Source: Lucifuga dentata
Lineage: Eukaryota > Chordata > Actinopteri > Ophidiiformes > Bythitidae
Assembly (NCBI GenBank): GCA_014773175.1
Contig: VXCM01001512.1
Location: 1-64,000 of the forward strand
Reading direction: 5' to 3'
Length of the DNA stretch: 64,000 nt
Made by a program: the position numbers and the translations under genes. Positions 50,030-61,088 of this stretch are shown piece after piece. Position 1 is the first letter of the stretch, and the number at the start of each line of letters is the position of its first letter. The notes beneath the pieces were generated by a model. The model saw only the letters and a list, made by a program, of their open reading frames with translations. It made no database searches and had not been told where the DNA came from.

Positions 50030-51070
50030 CAAAACAAAAATCATGTCACTATGGTGCCATAAACAGAATAATACACTTGGAATCAAATGTTCCTCACATG
50101 TTGTGCTTATTTTATATGTTCACATCAGCCATAAGAAACTCTGATCTCTGACTGGCAACCTTCTTTCTTTAACTCGTCCACTAATGTTCACTATTTGACT
50201 TCCTTTTTTTGCCTTGCCTCCTACAGATCTCCTTACTACTTTTTTCAGATTGTCACCCCATCAGTCAGTGAGCTAATTCTCAGAGAATGGATCTTACCCC
50301 GAGGAGCTGTACCGCTCCGCCCGGCTGCCAGGAGAAGAGAGCACCCCACACCTCCCACTCAGCCACTCATTACCTTTATCTGTCCCAGCTGATTGTGCGC
50401 TCCAACAATATGAATTATGCACAAAAAAGGTATGAATTAAGTTGCTTCATTGTGCTGATGCCTTTCAGTAGCAGCTAGGTATTTCTGCTCTTTTGAGGTA
50501 AAGGGCCTCAGACAGGCGCTACTTCAACATTTAAAATGGAGGAGGCCCACTTCAAAGGAACAGCCTCACACAATGTGTAGCCCTTTCCTCTTCAATTAGC
50601 ACACAGTCTGCCAGGCTGGCACACTCACCTATGGGCTGGGCTAAAGCTGTGAAATATTGATGGCCCCTTCTCCACTCAGTGGAAAGCTTTGTGCTACATT
50701 CCCGTGGGTAACTTTATATATTTAAGATTTTTGATGGCAGCTGAGTGGGTGATTTGTTTGTGTGATCTCAGTGGGTGGGTAGTGATGTACTGGTAGTGGA
50801 TTGTACTAACTTCAATCACAAATGTCTCAGCAAATATCTATTCCAACTCAGCAGCACGTTAATCTTTCACAACGACAGTACAACAAATAGTTCTTTGTTC
50901 AACCAAAATCCCATGTCTCTCTGTCTTTACTCGACAGGCTGAGAGTGATGCTTCCTTGTTATTGGAACATTTTGCAAATCTGTCTCTTTCACCTTTGGTT
51001 GCACCGTGCATACTTAGAGAGGGGGCAACTTTTGGAGGAATTAAAGCATTTCGCCTGTAACCGCCAGCAA
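50030..51070. other. Non-coding stretch with a CpG-rich patch
   Basis: 50,290-50,330 is CpG-rich and is discussed separately. On the minus strand a strong donor, CATAG/GTGAGTG, lies near 50,629 with no clear acceptor. No gene recognised. Confidence 0.5.
50298..50324 (-). other. Candidate minus-strand 27-bp micro-exon
   Basis: On the minus strand GCTCTCTTCTCCTGGCAG (good acceptor) precedes 27 bases, CCGGGCGGAGCGGTAC..., that end at GGG/GTAAGATC (good donor). All three frames are open across so short a length. On the plus strand the same patch lies in a frame reading ENGSYPEELYRSARLPGEES that continues to an AAAAAG/GTATGA donor-like site near 50,429, so strand is ambiguous. The CpG density makes function likely, coding or not. 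Confidence 0.18.
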
Positions 51071-51072
51071 AC

Positions 51073-51108
51073 ATGTCTGGTGAAAACCTCATTATTTTCA
51101 CCAGACAT
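51073..51108. other. Perfect 14-bp inverted repeat, 8-base loop
   Basis: ATGTCTGGTGAAAA at 51,073-51,086, loop CCTCATTA, then TTTTCACCAGACAT at 51,095-51,108. It lies just upstream of a family B-type right end. Confidence 0.92.
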
Positions 51109-51149
51109 TGGTAATTGCACAAACTCATATAATCAACAAATGAACAGTG

Positions 51150-51221
51150 CACAACAGGTGACAATACACTCCTAATTGAAAATGAGAACATAAAAATCTG
51201 TATAATATGTCCCCTTTAAAA
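51150..51221 (+). mobile_element. Family B-type right end
   Basis: TATAATATGTCCCCTTTAAAA is the right terminus of family B. Sequence to the left is not clearly the same as the other copies, so this may be a related family sharing the terminus. Confidence 0.5.
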
Positions 51222-52988
51222 CAAAGACAGGATGTTAATTAACCAGAGAGGAACTGGTGCACATCCATTTAAAACCAAAAGGAAGAAAATCTTTTGTAAA
51301 ATTATTCTAACACGTCCAGACCTATCGCTTCAAGTCACGTTCCAGGAGTCAGAGTAATAAAAAAAGTTGTAGGCACTGTGTGAACGCTGACATGCATGGC
51401 AGCTCCCTAAAGACATCCCTGCATGATATGCCAGGGTGTGGAGCAGGAGACAGAGGCAGAGAGTGAGAGGTGCAGATTGGATTTGATATTAGTTAGGGCT
51501 CAGGCGAGCGGTGAGGTTATACACTTAGTCATACGATGACACAGCCCCTAATGGGGCAGAGAAGCGATGCACTGATATCCTTAATTGATGGATTAGAAGC
51601 ATATAATTCCCCGCAGAGAGTGGATGATCAAGAGAATGGTGGAGAGAGAGGAGAGGAGAGATGAAGTAAGGAGAGGAGAGCGAGAGTGTGAACATGACCT
51701 GAACAGTTAATTGAATGGGGGAAATTTCCAGGATATTTTATTTAAATGAAGTTGGAGGAACAAATGAAGAAGAGAAGGCGGGAGGAGATGGATAGAGAAC
51801 AGAAAGCTGGAGGTTGAAAGGGGAGCTGAGCAACAAACTACTTATAATATCAACATATAATGATGGCTTAAAGACACTTAACGAGTATTAAGCATTTTAA
51901 TAGATCAAAAGAGGTGATGCATCAATATGCATGCATGGATGAATGAGTCTCTGGGCATGATGATGGATGATGGATGGGGTAAAGAGGACCTGGGAGAGAA
52001 CAAACTTGAGTGCAGCATTTATACATTCAGAGTGAAAGGCAGCTCCACAGCAGAGACGTGGATGGATGGGTGGAGAAGAGAGCAGAGACCTCTAGAGGAA
52101 AGCAGCAGATCCCTGTCTCAAACTCCCCTTTCATCTGGCCCACACTGCCAGATCAATCCAAACACCCGCCCATCATTAGGCATCAAAGCATTGTAGGAAG
52201 GCAATCCCATCTGCGTGCACTAATCCCCTTTAAATGTGCCTTCTGAAGGAACAAAACCGCCATTACATCCACAATGCATTTCTGCATGATCTACATTTCT
52301 CACGATGCTCCGTAAATCATCAAAGCAAATCGAAATGGCAGGAAAGTTACACAGACTTTGAAATTCAGATCTGATTTCCATGGCGACCACCAAGGGGCTC
52401 CAGATACATAGCGACACCTTTCGCCATGTTCCATTCTCCCCTAAATGCTCACAAATGTTAGCATCTCCAGAGAAATGACTTCCTTTTCTGCATGTCTCTA
52501 TTTTAGCCTGGAAAATCTGGCTCACCACTAAACACATTGATCAATGTTCTGACAAAGACTTGGGGGACATGTAAAGCAAAGGTCACTGTGTGTAAAACCA
52601 TTTCCATCGCAACACATGACAAATAGAGGAGCTTTCTTGCATTATTGTCAAGAGAATCTCCTCTTCCCCTCAGCCCCCTTTCCCTACACTGTGTGTGTCT
52701 TACTCTTCCCGCTAGAATCCATGAATAATTAATTCAAGCCACAGATTTTTCATTTTACAATTGAATATGACATTTATCCCCAACCCCATCTTGCCACCCA
52801 CACGTCCCTCTGAAGAAGCACATAAAACACTGTATGTCTCTTCACCTGAGACTGAGACGAGACTTTGTAAAAGCCCTCAACTTTTTCCTGGATCATCTCT
52901 TGAGCCCTGAAACTGTTGTCTCAGCTTTATTTAGCGTTAAACATCCATCCTCCTTCTTTCCCCTCCATATCACCACCGCTCCTCCCCA

Positions 52989-53000
52989 ACGTCATGACGT
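52989..53000. promoter_or_regulatory. Palindromic double CRE-like site
   Basis: ACGTCATGACGT is a perfect 12-bp palindrome made of two inverted TGACGT half-sites of the CREB/ATF type. The two CpGs are retained in CpG-poor DNA. Function is inferred only from the motif. Confidence 0.4.
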
Positions 53001-53167
53001 GAATCTTAGACTGCGACAAACTCAGACAAGTAAGCCAGCGATCTTGATACCTCTCTGCATCTCATAATGGAGCAACTTGATATGAAAGCCTTGTTATCGG
53101 AGCTTGTGTTGTGTCACAACCATCAATAGGGAAACAGAGAGAAAGAAGGAAAGGCACAAGGCAGACT

Positions 53168-53189
53168 GGGGGGGGGNGGGGGGGGGGGG
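53168..53189. other. Poly-G run with single-base assembly gap
   Basis: Nine Gs, N at 53,177, twelve Gs. Confidence 0.95.
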
Positions 53190-53453
53190 CTATGGTTCAG
53201 TTGTCACAGCAATGGGATTAATGGATGTGTGGAGTTTAAACTGGCTCTCAATGACAGCAGAGGCCTCATCATGTTTCAATCAGTTATCAGCAGGTTTCCC
53301 TATTACACTTTCTCTTTCTTTCTCTCTATCTCCTCCTTTACTTTCTCTCCCATGTAGCTGAAATTTATTCCTTCATCTATTACATTCCTGCCTGACCCCC
53401 CTCCCCACCCATCCCCACCCATCAATCTCCTCTGAATCCAATACTCCCGACAG

Positions 53454-53511
53454 CATGATGTCCAAATTAAAGAATGTGATTGAAGCTGATAGAAGTGCGA
53501 AGCTTGGCGCA
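53454..53511 (+). other. Candidate plus-strand 58-bp exon
   Basis: An acceptor-like sequence, TCCAATACTCCCGACAG, after a long pyrimidine-rich tract precedes 58 bases that end at a consensus donor, GGCGCA/GTAAGT. One frame reads MMSKLKNVIEADRSAKLGA and ends on a codon boundary. The peptide is plausible as a helix but was not recognised, and the initiator ATG one base into the exon could be coincidence. Confidence 0.25.
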
Positions 53512-53514
53512 GTA

Positions 53515-55575
53515 AGTCAACTGCATAAATGGGCTAAATGAGCATTTTCAATATTTGATAACTGAATATTGTGTTGAGCGGAGTTGGGGGAAAAGTGCCA
53601 GGACATGTGTGGTTTCCACAACCACGAAACAGAAACGGAGTTGGCTAACTTAACTCCGCTGAAAACACATCATTCCATTTTAAATCCTAACTTTTTGCGT
53701 CTAAGCATCTTGCCGTGTCTTTTAGCGAGAAGGACTTTGTCAGAGATGTTTATTCACTGCTCACTTTGGTTCAAAAGGCTTATTCATCTGAAGGAAACTC
53801 ACACTTATGCTGATGGCAGCAGATGGGCTCGGAAGGAAGAAACACCACCATCAAGAAACTCCTCATAACAGCCTAATTACTTCTCAGTCTACTCGCTGTC
53901 ACCGTTTCACATTGAGAGAAATTGAGGAAGAGGTTTTAACATGTTAAGACCAAACTCCATTTTGGGAAAAGAAAGACCAAAATACAGCCATTTTACTGCT
54001 ACACAGTCACAGACATTGTAACCATTATACAACATCCTCGGTCTTCATGGTGAGTCTGCGTAGATCAGCTCAGTCCTCCTTTTGTGTGTCGTTTTCTTTA
54101 TGTCCCACATCCTCTCCATTGCTTGCTTCCAGCAAGTCTCCTGTAGGTCTCTATTATCCCTTGTGATTGCTATCGGTTCCAAAACACACAAGGGGCATTG
54201 CAATGCATTTGGAATTGATTCAATTTTTTTATTTTGTGGCAATAATGTAGGCAGGCACGCCATTGAGAAATCCACATGGATTCACAAACATCTGCTGCTG
54301 ATGAAAAAGATACCCAAGAGCCTGAGCAAATTCAGATCAAAAGTTACCTGGTGTGAGCAATTTACAGCCATCAGCTACAATGTCAACTTTTCAGAAAAGA
54401 GAAAGCGGGCTCATTGTCAGTCTGAAACCATGCATTATTAATATTATACGGGGTTTTATAATCTCAACTATGCTACATTTTTAAAATCCCAAATGACATT
54501 CAGCACGTCAAAAAAAAAAAAAAAAAAAAAAAAAAATCAATCCCATCTGACAACACAGTTCCTGTCTGCTAAAATGTCTGCTGTATGTTATATCTTTATT
54601 GGAAGAAGCTTGGCAGGCTTTCACGACCGTGTCACGCTTTGACATGTAATAGAGCTGAGTGCATCGTGCAGAATCCAGGGTTTGCTCTCTGTTTTGTGTG
54701 TGTTTTGTTGTGGGGAATGGGAGTGAGCTGCATCTTTACACATGGCTTCCCCTCAGTGAAGGCGAAATGAAGGGGAGCCCTTGGGGCAAACATGAAGACA
54801 GGAGGATCTGGAGGAGACTTCACTGCACATAAACACACAAACACACACATCGACAATAAGCATGTGAGGAAACAATGAATTCGCATGTGCACGCAGAGCA
54901 TAGGAAGCTGTCACACTCTTTGCAGCAGCCTCCTCCACATGCATGTATGAATATGGATTTTCACTGTAACCTCCACGAGGCCAAATGTCATCATGAATGC
55001 GAACGTTTCTGACTTTCAATTATTTTCTCTGTCACCTTCTCCTGCTCTCCTCATTCCTCTTTGCTGAAGACTGTTCATTACTCCGCTCATCCTGACGGAA
55101 ACTATTTTACTCTCGCCAACAGGAATATGCTACAGGTTACAAAGCATCAGGACCTCATCTAGCAACAAAACATGCTGCAGGCCAGCATTTTAGATCAGCT
55201 GTTTTTATCTGAGCTGCACTCTGAATCGAGAAAGGCAAAAATGTAAACACTGCTAGACAGTGGACTCTGGTCTGGACCTGGACGGAAATCAAATTTATTC
55301 TGGACCAAACCAAAATCAACTTAATCTGGACCAGGAACAAATGTTTTACCAGCACTTGACAAGTGACATCACTATCCTGTCCCTGTATAAATGTTTTGTT
55401 CGGCTTTTATCTTATTTGAGTATTTCCTGTCAAGGAAATGAAAAAGTCTTCATTTGAAATGAATATAATCTAGGATGCTTTGATTAATGTGAAGGCGTGT
55501 GTGCTGCGCTGGGATTTTTATGGTCATTTTTGGCTGCTAAAGCAAAAATGAGTTGAATATGACAATGCATTTGAC
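53515..55575. other. Non-coding stretch, no gene recognised
   Basis: A poly-A of 27 lies at 54,510-54,536. Frames up to 119 codons (54,082-54,441) lack support. A donor-like CATG/GTGAGT lies near 54,051 without a convincing exon. Confidence 0.6.
54510..54536. repeat. Poly-A run, 27 bases
   Basis: Uninterrupted A. Confidence 0.9.
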
Positions 55576-55578
55576 ACA

Positions 55579-55705
55579 TTAAAGCGGACATATTATGATT
55601 TTTGTTATTTTCTGTGTTTGGTGTTGTGTCGAGCCACATGTAACACTCCTAGTTGGACTGGCCTGACACAGCTGGCCAATCAGAACAGAGCAAGCACTTC
55701 AGAAG
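55579..55705 (+). mobile_element. Family B element, 5' half
   Basis: TTAAAGCGGACATATTATGA at the left end, then TTTTTGTTATTTTCTGTGTT, and CAGCTGGCCAATCAGAACAG, which is shared with the 49.7 kb copy. The right half is absent. Confidence 0.7.
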
Positions 55706-55709
55706 CATT

Positions 55710-57420
55710 ATTTTGGCAATTGTAATTATTGTCCATCAATTACAAAACCCATATCTCAATTTAATGGAATATCCTGTATGTTTTTTAATTATTAGTCCTG
55801 AAATTATGTTCTCAAAGGTTGATAGTAAAGAAAGGTAGAACTTAGGGCAAAACAAAGCTGAGATGATACAGTCATCAACAGGTTCTAGCTGTATATTAAT
55901 TTCCACCTACATGATTAATTTTCCCTAATGTGATACTGAATTAAAGCCATGAACTTCCACTTAAGTAGCACTTAATGTATTCTCACTCATGCGTGGCTGA
56001 AATAAAGACTTGTCTTTTGACTGTAAATGTAGTGGGAGGGTAGGAATCCCAATGGCACTCTTCTCCTTCATTCTGGAAAATTTCATTTAGTTTTATATCG
56101 TGCACATTGATAAAATATAGAGTATTACTTGGTGTTAACCTATAACCCGCACTCAGTGAAACCAGAATTAATATCAGCCATGAGGAGATGCATTTAACTG
56201 GAAGCATATCTTACACCTATTGTTGAAACTCTTCATTGTACAATGGGCTGTTATGTTATTTGGAAATATTTATTTATCTAAAATTCTAAGTTATACAGTT
56301 TTATGAACCAAAACTGCAACTTTAATGCAATGGTACTAACATGGGTGAAAAAGAAAGAACAGGGTTAAAAGATTGTATAAAGAAATAAAAACTTGGATGA
56401 GTCGACATCAAAATCTAAGTGTTAGCTAGCATATGCAATTATCTGTTATCTTTTGTCCTCCAAGCAAAAAAAGTTGCAAGAAAATTAGCTTAACTTTCTT
56501 CTCTGGCAACAGTACTTTATCACCTCATCATTATTTTTGTTTGTGGATTTATTCCTCTCTGCCACCCCTTCATCCCCCCCTGCTGATGATTTGTCGCGAT
56601 TTTAAGAGTCGAAACATGGAAATTGCACAGAGGGGATCAGGAATTTGCTTCTCGATAACATCTGTTACTAACTATTCCGCTCAGCATGCAGAATCAGTTG
56701 CCCCTGTAGACCCGTTTTCCCCCTTTAGCTTATTTATTTGGAGAAAGTCTTATATTGTCTCATACACACCTAGGAACCTCTGTGCATGGCTAACTGGGAA
56801 CTTTTATAGCTGTCCCTACCCAGAATGGCAATTAGCTGCGGTAGACTGGGGAAAAACACAGAGCAGAGTTGGTATGCAGAGAGCTCTGCAAAGTTAATGG
56901 ACTTTTAAATCGACACTGTGCGCCAAATTCCCTCATTAATGCCATCCCTGGTCCCTGCCTACTCGGCCGTTTGATTTCAAAGGTCAACTCTCAAATGTCA
57001 ACACAGGAAGAGTAAATAGAGTACACATTTATGATGCACGCACTGTACATGTTGAAAGTGTGTGAAGTAATGGAGTGGTCAAGTGGCAGAAGGGGGATCT
57101 TGCTGATGTGTTAGTAGTTTCTGCTTTACCTAAATTTATCCTGCATGGGAGTGTGTGGCGGACTTTCTTTAGCTGTGCTCTTTTTAGCATTTGCAGGAAT
57201 CAGGCAGATGTTATGGCATATACATATATATATAATCATTAGGCCGCTAATGTTGGTCAATGAGCCACTACACTGCAGCTAAAGAGGTTTGAGATGAGCT
57301 GAAGTTAAGAGTGTTAAAATTTCTTCCAGCTGGTGTAAGAATCAGTCCACTTCTCAATTTGGCTCATGCTTCTTCAATTTTATTTGTCATTAATAGAGAC
57401 TGAATCCATTTGCTTAAATG
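55710..57420. other. Non-coding stretch holding the longest open frame
   Basis: 56,433-56,897 is open for 154 codons on the plus strand. The translation is Ser/Tyr/Cys-rich and has no recognised domain, signal peptide or splice context. 56,580-56,900 looks unique and could be a conserved non-coding element. Confidence 0.55.
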
Positions 57421-57426
57421 CTGTAC

Positions 57427-57898
57427 TTAAAGGGGGAATATTACTGTATTATTCTGTTATATTTCTCATTTTCAAAGTTTAAGATATTGGGGAGTGTGTG
57501 TGTGCAAAACTTTAGGTTCCACTTACAGAGATGCATCCAGTAAGACAAACCCAAAGCTCCTGATCTGCCCTGAAAGCTTCAGTTTTTATTCATCCTTTTG
57601 TAACATGCTTACATCATCATGTAACACATATGGTTAGAGGCACAGGCAAAGTCCAAGGTCAGCGCGTGAGTACTTGGCCAGCATCTATGTTTTGCGGTGT
57701 GTAAGTGTTGCCAGCTCATGCCTGATGCAGCAGACCAAGAGAACAAAACCTTTAAGGGCCTGTTTTCACTCGGTGTGCACAGCAGTGCTGCACCAAGGGA
57801 GAGGAGAAGTGGATCTGTGCATATTAAAGCATTATAAAAAGTAAAGCCCTTAATGAAAAAAAAAAAGCATGGCAATCTGTATTATAGTCTCCTTTAAG
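57427..57898 (+). mobile_element. Family B-type element, both ends present
   Basis: The left end, TTAAAGGGGGAATATTACTG, and the right end, ATTATAGTCTCCTTTAAGTA, are inverted forms of each other. CGGTGTGCACAGCAGTGCTG near the right matches CAGTGTGCACAGTGGTGCTT in the 49.7 kb copy. It is about 470 bp long with no transposase frame, so it is the only family B copy here with both termini. Confidence 0.65.
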
Positions 57899-58112
57899 TA
57901 CAAATTTTAAATGCTTGGACTTTATTGAATATTTATAGAGGACATTATAGAATATTTGAGGAACAAGGCAATTAAAAATCTTCAAAATTGGAGATGTTAA
58001 ATTGTTTCACCTTGATGATTTTCACACTTCCAAACTTCCCACTTTAACAAAAAAAAACTTCTTCACAATGAGAACTTTTACCTTTGAAATTAGTATAAGT
58101 TTTACTAGTAAT

Positions 58113-58200
58113 TCTGGGTGTATGAATACAGAACTTTTATTTGTAATGGAGTATTTTTCCATTGTGGTAATGTTACTTTTACTGAAGTAAATCCAAACAG
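58113..58200 (+). repeat. Family D repeat fragment
   Basis: GAATACAGAACTTTTATTTG, TAATGGAGTATTTTTCCATT, GTGGTAATGTTACTTTTACT and GAAGTAAATCC. This is one end of the ACTTNAGTAAAAGTA-type fish repeat. Confidence 0.65.
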
Positions 58201-58204
58201 GTAT

Positions 58205-59710
58205 TTTGTATTTAGATGCCTCTGTAAAACCAGTAACGTAGTGTGGTTTGCTGCTATTTTTTCATATTAGATATTCCTGAACACACTTCTTTGAACATTT
58301 AAATGAGGATAAAATAAGATTTGATATGACTACCACATAATTTATATAGTTACAAAAGTTGTTTCTGAAGCATATTTGCATTGAAACAGCATGAAAACAT
58401 AGAAGTAAAGGCAGGTGACACTCATTAAAAGTGACTGAGTATAAACATTTCTGGACTGCTGCAATGCTGCTTCATTACTAAAATGTATATTTATAACTGA
58501 GACATTTCAGCCCACAAACAACAATCAGATCCAGAGAGAAAAGTTTTTTAAAGCTGGATTGTTTTAATGAAAGCTGAGTATTGCTAATTTTGTCTGTCTG
58601 GAAAAGGGATTTTTATTTAGATGCTTATTTTGTAACTTTACTGAAGTCTTTAAAGTTTGCCACAAAGTCTGATTCATCCAAATCTGAATACTAAAAATGT
58701 TTCCATAACCCATACAGTTTGCAATAACATGCTGCATATAGAATATGTGAATATGAATTTCTGGTGTCGCAGTGAAGAACAAAGAGAAATTGAATAATTG
58801 GTCTGTGGATTGTAGCAGCCCAAGGAAACATTATATGTAAAGATAGATCCTGCAGGTAGGTCAGATTTCATGAGAATTTTAGGTTTTTTTAATTCCTTAG
58901 TTGCTATTTTCTTAATACAGTTGGTGCCAAAGCAGAACTGTGCACTTTGTAAGGGAAGAAGGAGAGAAAACTCCTGTGAGATTCAATCCAAGGCCAATGG
59001 CCAGACAGGAACATAAGTCACCTCTCACTGGCAGGAGGAGGAGGAGGAGGAGGAACAAAAGAAACACTCCGTATGGAAGACATGAAAGGGATACTAAGGG
59101 AGGCATCATCATGATGGACATTTCCTGATAGTGCCCTGAGTATAGAGCTGGAAGGGAGACCACGCTATACTGCAAACCTTTACGTCTAGCCCGCGGCTGT
59201 ACACTGTGAGTTTTGACCCCATGACTTTGACGGACCGCGGAGCAAATAATGCCAGGGGCAGAGTAGTTGGACAGAGATGTGTACAGTATAATGGAAACAC
59301 CACATCATTTTAGCGAACGCACAAAAAGTCCACACAGACACAGATCCATTAATCTGCGGAAGAGAAGGTGTGCTGTGAAAACGCATCTTGGTATTGATTT
59401 TACTGATGTAGCTAAAGGTGCAGAGGGACATGAGAACAGAGTGAGCCGAGCAAAAAGACTGAGAAATGGAGGGAGAGAAGGGCAGAATTTAAACATGGCC
59501 CCTGGCAAGCAGACCGCATCTGTCTATTTTAATTTGCTTTCCTAATTATCTGATTACTGCATATGCCCATGGATTCATTCCCTTCTCTAACTATAGACCC
59601 AGATTGTTCCAAAGCTGCGCTCATGCATTTTTGGTAGCAGAAACACAGTTAGGGGCCCCTGCTAAAAAAAAATCCCCAAAATAAGAAGCAAATGGGTTTC
59701 CTGGAGATAT
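58205..59710. other. Non-coding stretch with a small CpG spike
   Basis: A (GGA)n tract lies at 59,033-59,054. CpGs cluster at 59,180-59,245 (CCCGCGG and GGACCGCGG) with weak splice-like motifs on both strands. No gene recognised. Confidence 0.55.
59033..59054. repeat. (GGA)n microsatellite
   Basis: AGG/GGA trinucleotide tract. Confidence 0.9.
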
Positions 59711-59716
59711 CTTCTT

Positions 59717-59743
59717 GTTAGCGTGCCCAGAAGGCACGCTAAC
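59717..59743. other. Perfect 11-bp inverted repeat, 5-base loop
   Basis: GTTAGCGTGCC, loop CAGAA, GGCACGCTAAC. It is GC- and CpG-rich, unlike the AT-rich surroundings, and is followed by a segment (to about 59,930) with further CpGs. Confidence 0.9.
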
Positions 59744-59974
59744 GACAGCATCTCCTGTCCCACTTGAAAGGCCCCTCATCAGATGCTCCAGATGTTTCCT
59801 TCTGCCCTTTCATTCGCGCTCTTTGTTGTCAACAACGCAGCAAAGTTTGGTCTCATTAATTACCGTTTGTTCTCCGTCCTCGTCTCAAATGCTATGTTTG
59901 GTGCAAGTAATGGGAGCGGCGTTGTGCATTCTCATTCTTTTTGGTCTTCTGGGTGTTGACATGGAAAATAGATG

Positions 59975-59979
<5 letters not shown>

Positions 59980-60014
<35 letters not shown>

Positions 60015-60045
60015 CTAAGAATACAACATGCTGGTTATCAGGTTN

Positions 60046-60080
<35 letters not shown>

Positions 60081-60110
60081 CTAAGAATACAACATGCTGG
60101 TTATCAGGTT
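59980..60110. other. Exact 65-bp duplication around a single N (assembly join) with (GA)n
   Basis: 59,980-60,044 and 60,046-60,110 are identical, each a (GA)n tract followed by GATACTAAGAATACAACATG and more. N at 60,045. Confidence 0.92.
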
Positions 60111-61025
60111 GAGAGTCACAGTGTGTGTGTGTAAGTGGCAACTGTGAATGCTTGTCACAGGAAATTTGGGTCAACATGTAGCGAATCCTGTTCTTGGTAC
60201 ATCGCTTTGCCCACAAAAGGGACATACACACACTTTATTTTTATTATATGTACGTGTCAGATTCCTCTAAATGTTTGCCTGCACTTATTGATTTCCTGTT
60301 CCTCCAGCTTGATTGATAAGCCGGGCACATTCATCTATTAGGTTTGGTTCTCCAAAGCGACTGCTCAAGATGAAAGGGCCAAAATTCTTTCTCAGTGATG
60401 GTCTCTCTCCCTCTCTCTCTCTCTCACTCTCTGTGTGTGTGTGTTTGTGCAGCTCAGAGGCAGCTGCCTGTCTACCATTGTCTAGACAGAATCATGTGGC
60501 TGCATACTGAAAGAGGAGGTGACATCCCGAAGGCTGTCTCTGCTGATAATTCTCCACGACGCTCATTTGGTATGACAGAGACCTAAAAGTTAGAAGAATG
60601 TAAAGAATATAAGTAGTTCAGGGACTTCAAACAAGCATCATTTAAGGGGATTACGATACAGCTAACTTTAATACAATGCTATCAATGGTAAACACACCCT
60701 AATGTGTCTTGTATTCCATAACGCGAGCCAGAACGGCTGTCATAAACTCTTCACTATTCATCAAAACCAGAGAAAACTCCTTCCAGTGTTCCTGCATGAA
60801 GAGTCTGGCAGACTTTCCACTGCAACTTCTCAATCCTCTTCCATCTTTAATGGAATCACCACATTCCATACCCAATCAACCCCCATAATGCCTTGCTGTC
60901 TGTGTGCCCTCTGGTTACAGCTGCGCTACGCTGAAATGGTTCCCCCTTATCTGACACAGTTATGCAAATATTAAGTTCCACCCGAATATCTGGCAACAGC
61001 AGTCGCTCTCGCTCTCTCTCTCTCC

Positions 61026-61088
<63 letters not shown>

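Larger units (their letters stand above)
51225..53450. other. Non-coding stretch, no gene recognised
   Basis: Purine-rich at 51,620-52,090 (GAGAGGAGAG and GATGGATG patches). 52,230-52,530 is unique-looking with CpGs and may be a conserved non-coding element. A 12-bp CRE-type palindrome is listed separately. A G-run with N lies at 53,168-53,189. Confidence 0.55.

Noticed and set aside
56433..56897. Longest open frame, 154 codons
   Set aside because: About one frame this long is expected by chance in 64 kb of AT-rich DNA read in six frames. No domain, splice or codon-use support.
59160..59245. CpG spike with splice-like motifs on both strands
   Set aside because: Implied exons are 16-20 bases with weak acceptors; kept only as a possible regulatory patch.
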